Origin: UBA4416 sp040387475
GTDB taxonomy: Bacteria; Bacteroidota; Bacteroidia; B-17B0; Aurantibacillaceae
Reading direction: 5' to 3'
Assembly: GCA_040387475.1 (NCBI GenBank)
Contig: JAZKDT010000018.1
Coordinates: 124,001 to 188,000, forward strand
Length of the DNA: 64,000 bases
Shown here: one piece after another, positions 45,301 through 53,881 of the stretch
Layout of the letters: the number at the start of each line of letters is the position of its first letter
Position numbering within the stretch: position 1 is the first letter of the stretch
The notes under the pieces: model-generated
The model's database searches: none
Seen by the model: only the letters and a program-made list of their open reading frames with translations
What the model was told of the DNA's origin: nothing
Position numbers and translations under genes: made by a program

Positions 45301-47233
45301 TACTCTGGCAAAAAGTCCAATAATGACTGTTAGCCCCAATACTTGTATTTGTAATATTAAAATTTTGATTAACACACACTGTATCCGGAGACAAAAACGA
45401 GGCTGTGGAGCTTATGCAGTTGATGTCGAGTGAAAACGTTAAGGGGCCTGCAATAATACGGCACGATGGCAAATTAATATTACCACTTTCTGAAACCAGT
45501 AACTGGTACATGCCGCCCTGTGATGTTGTTACCGAAGGAATATTATAATTAGGCGAAGTAGCGCCGGTGATATTACTCCACGTCACACCACCATCACCAC
45601 TGTATTGCCATTGATATTGGGGTAATGTGTAGGACCCGGATGTAAAATTGGATTGAAAACTAACAGGATCGCCCTGGCAAAAAACAGTTTGAGTTGGAAC
45701 GATCCCCACTGAAACTCCCGGGCCGCAGGGAGAAAGTGAGATATCGTCTACCGCATAATCGTTACCACAACCACCGGGAGCATTGTTTTTTAATACAACG
45801 TCCACACTGGTTTGTCCAGGCCCGGTGGTAAATGCAAATCCATATTGTATCCACGGCAGTGTAACAGAATTTGTAGCAACTGCCAGGTTACCGGAGGTAG
45901 TTGAATTAATGACCGTGCCCACCGGAAACTCGGTTTGGAATTTAATATTGGCATATACATAATTTGTAGCACATACATTAATGACTGCATCCGGAGAGTT
46001 ATTATTTGCCAGGTATGCTGAGAACACATACGTTGTACCCGGACATAAACCCGTGACATGTTTTCTGTAAACTTCGGAGGCAGCGTAATCTGAATTAACC
46101 ACCATCATATAACCATTCGGGTTACCGGTATGATCTCCATCATTTACATAGCCGGCATTAGTACCCGATGGATTACTGGAGCTTGCAATCACATAGGTGC
46201 CGTTATTGGGCACTCCCTGCATATAGGGATAACTGGTCACGCCCGCAGGCAAAGCAGCACCATATAGCGAAGCGCCCGAACCAAAATCTTCAAAGAACAC
46301 CGGAGCACCCAAATTACCCGAACATAAAGGCGGAGTGCTTACGCAATTGACAGTAATCGTTTGCGTGGCTATGGCTCCACAAGTTCCGTTTACCTGGGTT
46401 TGGACCGTGTAAGTTCCATTTGGTAAATTACTTACAGTATTACTTAAAGAAGCTGTGTTATTGGTTTGAGATACCAGTACGCCGCTTGCATCGGTCCAAA
46501 AATAAAAAACGGTGGGATTTGCTACAGCGGTAGTTAGGGTAGCAACAGCCGAACCAGTGTTGCCATTGCAGGACGATGTTACAAATAATTGCGAGCTGGA
46601 CGGATTTACGGTTTGAAATAGCGTCACCTCTCCATAATAACCTACCGAGCCACCGGCGTCGGCTACTACCACATCAATGTAATTGAGGCCTGATACAAAA
46701 TCGGTGTCACAGATGGGGACGGTAAGCATGTAAGGCTTATTAATTCCCGGAACATTATTATAAGTGTTGGATAGAAACTGCGCTTTTTGAGTTCCATTTA
46801 ACCTCACTTCGTGCACCGCATCATCGGCCGACAATTTAAAAGATAACGAATACCGGTTGCTGGTGGTGAGTAAATTGGGAAGCGTAAAATAGGTGCGGTA
46901 GGTAAACAATTTCAGGCCCAAAGAGGTAGTGTTAGGCGCCATATTAATGCTGTGATTGGCGATGATACCCGGAAATGTATTATTACCGGCGTTAGAAACA
47001 ACATAGGTTGGATTATTGGGGTATAAAATAACGGATGCCGGATTATTAGGCACCACAAGATCTTCTATCCGGGTATAAAACCAACCATTATCAACGGCAC
47101 CGAGCGGAAAAAAAGTTCCGGTAGCCCTGTTATACGCCGTACTTAACACACTGTAGGTTGTTGTTTGCGATTGTAAATTCAACCCAACCAGAAACAATGC
47201 TAAATATGTAAAACAAACGATTGCTTTTTTCAA
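42380..47233 (-). CDS. Giant secreted multidomain protein 1, type B (gliding-associated) T9SS sorting domain
   Basis: A 1617-residue surface protein: signal peptide (about 1-22); a beta-sandwich head (about 25-210); a second, carbohydrate-module-like sandwich (about 305-500); an Ig-like region (about 510-600); six ~50-residue propeller-like repeats (about 650-955, with NLGNIG and YGFTTNRNNNTITRF motifs); a PKD-like spacer; four or more Ig-like repeats with SMCAGASVTLTASGATTYSW character; and SprB-like repeats (NTSCGLANGSATV, AICESSNGALSI). It ends in the CHU_C/type B domain: YVPNTFTPNNDTKND, NCLIFNRWGEKIAEL, ESWDGTYHG, PEGVYVYLIEA. Probably an adhesin exported and anchored by the type IX system. 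Domain borders are by eye. Confidence 0.88.
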   Translation of the reverse strand: MKKAIVCFTYLALFLVGLNLQSQTTTYSVLSTAYNRATGTFFPLGAVDNGWFYTRIEDLVVPNNPASVILYPNNPTYVVSNAGNNTFPGIIANHSINMAPNTTSLGLKLFTYRTYFTLPNLLTTSNRYSLSFKLSADDAVHEVRLNGTQKAQFLSNTYNNVPGINKPYMLTVPICDTDFVSGLNYIDVVVADAGGSVGYYGEVTLFQTVNPSSSQLFVTSSCNGNTGSAVATLTTAVANPTVFYFWTDASGVLVSQTNNTASLSNTVSNLPNGTYTVQTQVNGTCGAIATQTITVNCVSTPPLCSGNLGAPVFFEDFGSGASLYGAALPAGVTSYPYMQGVPNNGTYVIASSSNPSGTNAGYVNDGDHTGNPNGYMMVVNSDYAASEVYRKHVTGLCPGTTYVFSAYLANNNSPDAVINVCATNYVYANIKFQTEFPVGTVINSTTSGNLAVATNSVTLPWIQYGFAFTTGPGQTSVDVVLKNNAPGGCGNDYAVDDISLSPCGPGVSVGIVPTQTVFCQGDPVSFQSNFTSGSYTLPQYQWQYSGDGGVTWSNITGATSPNYNIPSVTTSQGGMYQLLVSESGNINLPSCRIIAGPLTFSLDINCISSTASFLSPDTVCVNQNFNITNTSIGANSHYWTFCQSNTNLTPQATNLGNIGFFNGPVFSTIAKDGSDYYAFITNNSSSTLTKLFFGSSLLNIPVPTNLGNVSGAFPNSLEDLHLEFEGGNWYGIAVGGFGGTESIIRLDFGSSLANVPTAVSMGNIGGMDYPQRLKIFKNGSNYYGFTTNRNNNTITRFSFGNSIANIPVGLNLGNIGSLNTPDAIALINVTNTWYGFIINEGSNTLTRLDFGASLLNTPTGTNLGNTGALNGPRGIDMWTECNEIRGLITNRFSDDLLNMNLSAGPTGPVVTSSFGNIANFSFPHSITRFRSGDTLFAFITNVGNNTLSRIYYPGCVNSSIASSTLTSPLPVSYNAPGTYYINLLINEGQITQTNYCKQVTVINTPTIVVSTASMCAGASVTLTASGATTYSWNAASNLSSPNGSAVIATPGVTETFTVTGAISSCTNTATTTVSVIANPTVAITGNTLICAGESTTLTANGTGNYMWNTTSTSPDIFVNPGITQTYSVLTSNGSCTNSAIATVSVVPIPTISLSPDSTICEGSGTATLTANGAVSYTWINASSLSSPTGAVVMASPNTTTNYTVTGAVGLCTNTAVVTVSVNPSPTITATSVINTSCGLANGSATVNSSPAGNSYTWSTGVSSTTSTAASLSSGVYTVTAINGVCYTNTVVNVLSSVGLQITASTITPTDCGVNNGSIVVMDNNVSSIYSWNPTASTSNTITNLATGSYTVLITNAACTTSSVFVVPQLSGPTLINVIQQNAICESSNGALSITNVVNGVSPYIYSLNNSGFSAAGTYSNLSQGIYTITVKDVNGCVYSQNYVIDKVIDQTQIQSVTNRPTCNTNDGSLTISSINGGTTPYLIKLNDTPYSALTTFEQLGIGNYTLTVLDSNSCVTNFVIEIALDKDDYTLYVPNTFTPNNDTKNDAWFAKATCINAFNCLIFNRWGEKIAELNDIYESWDGTYHGKSVPEGVYVYLIEAETNNGTIHKTGHITLFR

Positions 47234-47406
47234 AATGCTGTTAAAACCTGTTTATGCCTAAAATTAAACAAATAATTCTTTAGTCAGTTAGTTAACCGGT
47301 AAATGCATCCCTTCATTTATTAAATGATATAATCCAGGCAATAACCGAATTTAAATTTAACTATTCTCACCTACTGATGTTTACCGTAAAAAGGATTTTT
47401 AGCACG

Positions 47407-50373
47407 TTATCTGAATACCGTAATGTGACCGGTCCTTTTAATTAGTTCCTGATGAACCGTCATTTCTATTAAATAAACGTATACATCATTTGGAACAAGG
47501 GCGCCTTTGTAAGTGCCATCCCAACTGTCTGACAAATCTTTCAATTCAACTAATTTTTCTCCCCAACGATTGTATATCAGACATTTAAATTCACTAATAC
47601 AAGACCCTTTGGCAAACCAAACATCATTTTTAAGATCTTTATTTGGTGTAAAACTATTGGGAATATACAAAGTGTAATCGTCTTTATTTTGCGGCATCGT
47701 TAATACAAAGTTTGTCTTGCACTTATTGGAATCTAAAATATTTAATGTGTAAGTTCCCGGGCCTAACAGGCCAAAATTGATCTCAGAAGTGTATGGCCCA
47801 TTATTGAAGCTTGTTAAATAAGGCAAGGTTCCTCCACTGATGCTTTTTATCATAAATTCGCCGTCTTCGCTTTCGCAACCAGCAGCATGAGTATTTAAAT
47901 CAATTTTAACGCTCATATCCTCTCTTGCCACCGTATATGTTTGTAAAAAAACGCAGCCATTAGAGTCTTTCACCGCAATAACATACATACCTTCTGATAA
48001 ATTAGTGTAAGCCGTATTTGAAGAAAATCCCAGGTTATTAAAACTATATAAGTAAGGCGACGTTCCATTTGTGGCGCTGTTTATATAAATATGACCGCTG
48101 TCTAACTGGCAAAGAACATTTTTCACCGTTACATTCATAGCTGTTGGACCGCTAATAAAAGGGACAACAAAAACCGAATCGGTAATACAGCCTGAATTAA
48201 TAACCGTTAGAGAATAGGAACCTGGCGTTAAATGAGTGATAGTTCCGATTGTTGAGGAAACACCCGGAGTCCATGAATAAGTTGAATTGGCTTGATTGTC
48301 AGTAACGGTAATCGATCCATTGTTGAAATTACAATATGCAGGAGTGATACTGCCAGATATGATAGCTAATGGAGAGGATCCAAAAACACTTATAATAGTA
48401 TTTGTCTGACAGGCACCATTTACAACTACCACGGTATAATTACCGGCTGCTAATGAATCAACTATATCTGCTGCATTTGACACAGCCGGGTTCCAGATAT
48501 AGGTATTATTGGCAGGTGATGCGATAACAGTGGCAGAACCGTTTGCTAAACCACACGAGGTGTGATTAACAGATGTAGAAATAATAGCAGGGGTTGAAGT
48601 AACAGAAACGTTTGCAACTCCTTGAGTGGCGCAGCCATTAGAGTCGTTCACATGTATTGTATAGTCTGTACTGGAAGAAGGAGAAACAGTGACTGATGCA
48701 GCGGTCATATTTAAAGGCATCCATTGTACGGTATACGTTGGAGTACCTCCGGTGATGACAGGGCTAAGAACTGTTGATTGACCGATACACAGATTAACTG
48801 CAGGAACATTGATTGTAAGAGACGAAGGTGATGTTACAAGAACAGTTTGAGTTAGGGCAACACATCCGGAATTAACATTTACTGTATACAGGCCAGAAGC
48901 TAAATTACTCACCGAAGCCGTTGTATAGTTTCCCGGCGACCACAAATAAGTATAAGGACCTGACCCGTTCGTTGAAACGGATGCGGTAGCCGTAGACGTA
49001 TTGAAACATAAGTTATTTGTTGAAACAGTTGTTATGGAAAATGAACCGGAAGATAATGGAACTGCACCCGGAATTACTAATCCTGTTAACGTTCCTCCCG
49101 GCTGACCGGCAGTTGCACCTCCGGGTGTATTAAAAAACCATGAACTCGCCAAAGTAAATATTCCAGGTTGACCTCCATTTAAATTGATGACAGAACCAGC
49201 AGATAAACCGGATGACCATATCACACCGCCAGAACCTCCACCCCCTTTGCCGTGACAATCCGGACCACCATAATTATCTGTTCCGCCGTCCCCCCCCTTG
49301 GCAAATATATTTAATGAAGATGTGGAGCACGCGTCAATCAAAATTGTTCCTCCTGCACCACCGCCACCCTGTCCGTCAATTCCTGCAATTATGTTATTGT
49401 CTAAACCATTACTGATGATACTATTACTATTTCCGCTAATAATACTCGCCCTTATTAGGATAATACCTCCTCCATTAGTTCCAGCAGTACCTAAATTATC
49501 GTTCATGTGACCTGATCCGCCGCCACCGCCTAAAAATATCTTATTTAAGGTGTTCGAATATAAAAGACCTCGCCCGTATATGCCTCCACAATTCAACGGT
49601 ATAGCAGGCGGACAGGAAGCAGATGATTTTATATTTCCACCGTACCCACCATCAGCATAGTTCGCGCCGCCAGCGCCGCCACCGTTGATATTTGTTCCTG
49701 CTCCCCCCCCATTTCCATTTGGTCCTCTACCTTTTTCATTACCTGAGCTGTTCATGAAAACACCTTCTCCTTTAATTCCAGAACCAGTAAAACTTGAGGG
49801 TTCTACATAATTTGAAGTATCTCCAACGCAGCTGGTTACCGTCCCAAAACTAAAACCTCCTCCTCTGAACCCTTTTCCTGAAGCATCAATGTTTGCAAGC
49901 ATATTGAGTGTACCGGTACACTCAAAAGCCAAAATGCCACCAACTGAACCATTCCACGGCATGCAACTAACTAAACCCGTAACCGTAGCATTTGTATATA
50001 CGGGTACTTTTACGAGTTGAACTAACCCAATGGCGGCATACGTCTTAATTAATGGACTGGTGAAAGTAATCGTATTCGACGAAACGGATAAAATTGTTGC
50101 AAGTTCGTAGTTTCCGCAATCATTTATATTGAAGACCGATCCATAAGCAGGCGTATTTAACTGATTAATTGCCGCACCTTTCATTTGAACCAACATAACC
50201 CTGTCTCCCACCGCAAATCCAGTGGATGAAACAACGCCTACAGCCTGTGAAGATATTGAGTTAACAGCAACATAAGTATTGATAACTCCGGAAATATTCG
50301 TTTGGGCTCTCACAAGAGTGAAAGAGAAAACCAAAATAATAATTATTATGTAATATCCAGAACTGACTTTCAT
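47407..50373 (-). CDS. Giant secreted protein 2 with Gly-rich head, type B T9SS sorting domain
   Basis: A 988-residue surface protein from ATG 50373 (MKVSSGYYIIIIILVFSF, a good signal peptide); an in-frame ATG at 50433 would add 20 hydrophilic residues. The head (about 25-130) is of beta type, then comes a very Gly-rich stretch (about 145-420; GGGGAGGTILIDAC, GKGGGGSGGVIW) that looks like a glycine-rich parallel beta structure. The second half repeats the Ig-like and SprB-like modules of its neighbours (HTSCGLANGSATVIASPANN, ITPAYCNFNNGSITV) and ends in the same type B domain (YIPNSFTPNKDLKND, CLIYNRWGEKLVEL, SDSWDGTYKG). The head differs from those of both neighbours, the C-terminal half does not. 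Confidence 0.87.
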   Translation of the reverse strand: MKVSSGYYIIIIILVFSFTLVRAQTNISGVINTYVAVNSISSQAVGVVSSTGFAVGDRVMLVQMKGAAINQLNTPAYGSVFNINDCGNYELATILSVSSNTITFTSPLIKTYAAIGLVQLVKVPVYTNATVTGLVSCMPWNGSVGGILAFECTGTLNMLANIDASGKGFRGGGFSFGTVTSCVGDTSNYVEPSSFTGSGIKGEGVFMNSSGNEKGRGPNGNGGGAGTNINGGGAGGANYADGGYGGNIKSSASCPPAIPLNCGGIYGRGLLYSNTLNKIFLGGGGGSGHMNDNLGTAGTNGGGIILIRASIISGNSNSIISNGLDNNIIAGIDGQGGGGAGGTILIDACSTSSLNIFAKGGDGGTDNYGGPDCHGKGGGGSGGVIWSSGLSAGSVINLNGGQPGIFTLASSWFFNTPGGATAGQPGGTLTGLVIPGAVPLSSGSFSITTVSTNNLCFNTSTATASVSTNGSGPYTYLWSPGNYTTASVSNLASGLYTVNVNSGCVALTQTVLVTSPSSLTINVPAVNLCIGQSTVLSPVITGGTPTYTVQWMPLNMTAASVTVSPSSSTDYTIHVNDSNGCATQGVANVSVTSTPAIISTSVNHTSCGLANGSATVIASPANNTYIWNPAVSNAADIVDSLAAGNYTVVVVNGACQTNTIISVFGSSPLAIISGSITPAYCNFNNGSITVTDNQANSTYSWTPGVSSTIGTITHLTPGSYSLTVINSGCITDSVFVVPFISGPTAMNVTVKNVLCQLDSGHIYINSATNGTSPYLYSFNNLGFSSNTAYTNLSEGMYVIAVKDSNGCVFLQTYTVAREDMSVKIDLNTHAAGCESEDGEFMIKSISGGTLPYLTSFNNGPYTSEINFGLLGPGTYTLNILDSNKCKTNFVLTMPQNKDDYTLYIPNSFTPNKDLKNDVWFAKGSCISEFKCLIYNRWGEKLVELKDLSDSWDGTYKGALVPNDVYVYLIEMTVHQELIKRTGHITVFR

Positions 50374-50534
50374 TAATTTAATTCTTAACTTCTTTAAACT
50401 ATCAAATTCGAGCTGATATTCCACGATTAACAACTCTCAAAAATAGACAATTAACATTCATTTTAATCAATCTATGAATAAGTGATACATTTAATCTTTT
50501 ATCTGCTGTATTTCCCAAGATAGATGACAAATTA

Positions 50535-52940
50535 CTACCTGAATACTGTGATGTGCCCTGCTTTATTAATGTTGCCAATCCTTGTTTCAATTTCTATCAA
50601 ATAGACATAAACACCTTCCGAAACCGGCACACCCTTATAAGTACCATCCCAACTTTCATTCAAATTTTTCAATTCCGCAATCTTCTCTCCCCAGCGATTG
50701 TATATCAAACACCGGAAAGAATTTAAACAGGCCCCTTTGGCAAACCACACATCATTTTTTTCATCTTTATTGGGAGTAAAGGTATTCGGAATATATAAAA
50801 GATAGTCGTCCGAACTCTCTGGCATGGTTAAAATAAATGGTGTTTCACATCCATTGGAATCTAAAATACTCAATGTATATCCGCCGGGGGCCAACATCCC
50901 GAAACTCATTTGAGAGGTGTAGGCCGCACTATTAAAGCTCGACAAGTAGGGAGCCGTTCCTCCGGTGATGTTATTCACAAAAAACTCTCCATCTGCGCTT
51001 TCACAAGAAGGAGACTTGGTAGTTAGATCGAATTTGGACGTCATATTATCTTTGCCAATTGAAATGGTTTGCGTATAAACGCATCCGTTGTTATCTTTTA
51101 CAGCAACCAGGTATGTGCCCTGCGATAAATTACCATAATTCGTAGCGGATGAAAATCCTGAGTTATCAAAACTATATACATAAGGCGAAATGCCATTGGT
51201 TATATTATTTATCTGAACACTTCCGCTATCTGCCTCACACAACACATTCTTTACGGTTATATTCATGGCAGTGGGGCCGCTTATTAACCCAACAACAAAA
51301 ATAGAAGAGGTTTGGCATGCACTGTTTGTAAGCGATAACGAATAATTGCCGGGAGCCAGGGCATTTGCCGTACCGGAAGACGAGACTACAGGGTTCCATG
51401 AATACACTGTGCCTGGCAAATTATCACTCACTGTAATACTTCCAACATTGGCGTTACAATTCGCCGGAACAACGGTGCTGGAAGTAATTAACAGAGGTGT
51501 TGAACCCAATACTGTAATTACTGTAGACGTACTGCACGCGCCATTAACAGCATATATGGTATAATTACCCGAAGCTAAAGAATCAGCAGCATTAGTAGTA
51601 GATGCTCCTCCCGGGCTCCAGCTATAGGTATTATTAGCGGGAGATGAAGTGATCGTAACCGATCCATTGGATAAACCGCATGATGTGTTGACGATAGACG
51701 TCGCCGTAATAGTAGGAGAAGGATTTACGCTTACCGTAACAACAGATGTGTTAGTACACAATCCCGTGGTTCCTGTTACCGTGTAAATAGTGCTTGCCAT
51801 TGGCGTTGCTATAACCACACTTCCTGCACTGTTGTTTAAAGTATTTGACGGATTCCAGGTATAGCTACCCGCGCCATTGGCTGTTAAAGTTGATGATTGA
51901 CCTGCGCAGACCTGTTGGTCGCCCGCAATAGAAAGTGTTGGACTTACAGCGACATTAACTGTTGAGGTAGCCTGACTCGCACAGCTACCAATACTGCCTG
52001 TTACCGTATAGATAGTGGTCACTATTGGATTTACCGTAATTGAATTGGAAACTGCCCCTGTACTCCATGTATAAGTCGTTGCCCCAATGGCGGATAGCGT
52101 AGTCGTATTTCCCGTACAGATTGTTGAAGACAGTGTTCCTGATAAAGTCAAACCATTTCCGCAAGCTAATCCAGAAACATTTGGCTGTTGAATTGACCAA
52201 GAAGTAGAATTAGCAAAAACTCCATTATTTCCATTAATTGTAGCATCCATTACAATCGATCCTGTCGATTGATTACATCTGTAATATGATATTAAGTCTA
52301 GTTCATTTCCTGTCAAACAATGATCATAGTCAGCAAATATTTCAGAGTCTGTTCTTACTTTTTTCCATATCCGAACTTCATCGATATTCCCGCCTAAACC
52401 TAAGTTGGGTGAATAGCTTAAATGACCTTGTATTGGTCTGAATAAGGGGTCCGAATTTACTATTTTAGTGTCAACTAATATACCATTTAAATACAGTTTT
52501 GCTGTATGTATTGTATAGTCCATAACACCAGCTGCATGATACCAAGTTCCAAATATAAACCCACCAGGAGGCATGTAGTCACAACTTACATTGGTCGGTC
52601 CGGTTGTGGAATTAGGCCCATCTACCTTAAACCCTAAATGATCTATGGCAAAATTTCCTGTCCCCAAATTCCAACCAAAACCTAAAAAAATATCTTCATA
52701 AACAACCGGATCCTCATTCATTATTAATGAGCGAGGCTGCGACCCAAAAGGTGTATTTAATTTAAACCAGCACTCCCATGTGAAACCATTACTATTATAC
52801 ATTTGATTAGTTAGTGGAAGAAGAACTTCATCGCTGACATTATTAAATGCTATGGACCCAAAACAATTCTGAGCAACTAATTTATCTAATGATAAAAAAT
52901 TCAAAAACAAAAAACAAGTAATTACGAATATTTTCTTCAT
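50535..52940 (-). CDS. Giant secreted protein 3 with LamG head, type B T9SS sorting domain
   Basis: An 801-residue surface protein: signal peptide (about 1-23), a LamG/concanavalin-like jellyroll (about 28-235: GFTWECWFKLNTPFG, GTWYHAAGVMDYTIHTAKL, GNIDEVRIWKKVRTDSEI), two Ig-like repeats with STICTGNTTTLSAIGATTYT character, then the SprB-like repeats shared with the other two large proteins (NTSCGLSNGSVTITSSPANN, VVPANCNANVGSITV) and the type B sorting domain (YIPNTFTPNKDEKND, CLIYNRWGEKIAELKN). The LamG head is the same fold as the sensor of the adjacent kinases, which suggests a shared ligand class, though not proven. Confidence 0.88.
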   Translation of the reverse strand: MKKIFVITCFLFLNFLSLDKLVAQNCFGSIAFNNVSDEVLLPLTNQMYNSNGFTWECWFKLNTPFGSQPRSLIMNEDPVVYEDIFLGFGWNLGTGNFAIDHLGFKVDGPNSTTGPTNVSCDYMPPGGFIFGTWYHAAGVMDYTIHTAKLYLNGILVDTKIVNSDPLFRPIQGHLSYSPNLGLGGNIDEVRIWKKVRTDSEIFADYDHCLTGNELDLISYYRCNQSTGSIVMDATINGNNGVFANSTSWSIQQPNVSGLACGNGLTLSGTLSSTICTGNTTTLSAIGATTYTWSTGAVSNSITVNPIVTTIYTVTGSIGSCASQATSTVNVAVSPTLSIAGDQQVCAGQSSTLTANGAGSYTWNPSNTLNNSAGSVVIATPMASTIYTVTGTTGLCTNTSVVTVSVNPSPTITATSIVNTSCGLSNGSVTITSSPANNTYSWSPGGASTTNAADSLASGNYTIYAVNGACSTSTVITVLGSTPLLITSSTVVPANCNANVGSITVSDNLPGTVYSWNPVVSSSGTANALAPGNYSLSLTNSACQTSSIFVVGLISGPTAMNITVKNVLCEADSGSVQINNITNGISPYVYSFDNSGFSSATNYGNLSQGTYLVAVKDNNGCVYTQTISIGKDNMTSKFDLTTKSPSCESADGEFFVNNITGGTAPYLSSFNSAAYTSQMSFGMLAPGGYTLSILDSNGCETPFILTMPESSDDYLLYIPNTFTPNKDEKNDVWFAKGACLNSFRCLIYNRWGEKIAELKNLNESWDGTYKGVPVSEGVYVYLIEIETRIGNINKAGHITVFR

Positions 52941-53122
52941 TGTTTAAATATATTATTAAAGTTAAGTAAATTCCTATTACTTCGTGTTTCAAAATCACTA
53001 ATAGCTATAATTTAGTGTATTAATGTATATATTGCTATTAAACGTGTGTCTTAAAACGAAGTGAAATAACGGATGATTTTAAAGTTAATTTTCTATTCTA
53101 TTTCTGTTTCAGAACCTCTATG

Positions 53123-53881
53123 CTATTTAAATTTCATTTTACTTAAAACTTCAGCTTTTTTTCTTCTTGGAATCTCGTATACTGTTCCATTGACAAGTTC
53201 AATGTCACAAACCTCTCCCTTACTGTAAGATTTAATACAGTCCACATTCAGTATCACGCTTCTACTAACCCGAATAAAATTTCCAACATTTTCAAGCATA
53301 GCTTCAAATAGTTTAAGGTCTTTACTGGAAAAATAATTTTTATTATTAAGCATTTTCAAGATACAGGTATTTCCATTTCCTTCTACAGAAACAATTTCAT
53401 TGATTTTCACAAGAACAACCTTGTCGTTATGATGAATAGCAATTTTATTTACCCGATCCTCTTTACTATCAATAGTTCTACTAAAGTGCAAGATCTCTTC
53501 ATTAGATTGATTCAAATTAATTTTCGTTATTGCTTTATCAACGGATTTAATTAGCTTAGAGTAATCAATAGGTTTCAAAATATAGCCTAAAGCGTTAAAT
53601 TCAAAGGCCGTAATAGCATATTCGTCAAACGCCGATATAAAAATCACTTCAAAATCAATCTTAGAAAATTGCTTCAACAGATCGAATCCACTTTTACCAG
53701 GCATTCTTATATCTAGAAAAATCAATTGTGGATTGTGGATATCTATTTTCTTTATCGCTTCATCCACACATGAAGCCTCAGAAATAACATCGATTAAAGG
53801 GCAATATTTTGTCAATAAAGTATCTAACAAATTTCTGTTATGTTCCTCATCATCAATAATTATCGCGGTAATTTTCGTCAT
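53123..53881 (-). CDS. LytTR-family response regulator (pair 2)
   Basis: A 252-residue paralogue of the regulator at 40.0 kb. Receiver domain with DDE pocket (11-13), phosphoacceptor Asp57 in FLDIRMPG, and GYILKPIDYSKLIK; the C-terminal LytTR domain reads IHHNDKVVLVKINEIVSVEG ... FIRVSRSVILNVDCI, KSYSKGEVCDIELVNG. The ATG overlaps the kinase stop by 4 bp (ATGA), so the pair is translationally coupled. It lies upstream of the three secreted giants but is read in the same direction, about 180 bp from the nearest. Confidence 0.93.
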   Translation of the reverse strand: MTKITAIIIDDEEHNRNLLDTLLTKYCPLIDVISEASCVDEAIKKIDIHNPQLIFLDIRMPGKSGFDLLKQFSKIDFEVIFISAFDEYAITAFEFNALGYILKPIDYSKLIKSVDKAITKINLNQSNEEILHFSRTIDSKEDRVNKIAIHHNDKVVLVKINEIVSVEGNGNTCILKMLNNKNYFSSKDLKLFEAMLENVGNFIRVSRSVILNVDCIKSYSKGEVCDIELVNGTVYEIPRRKKAEVLSKMKFK

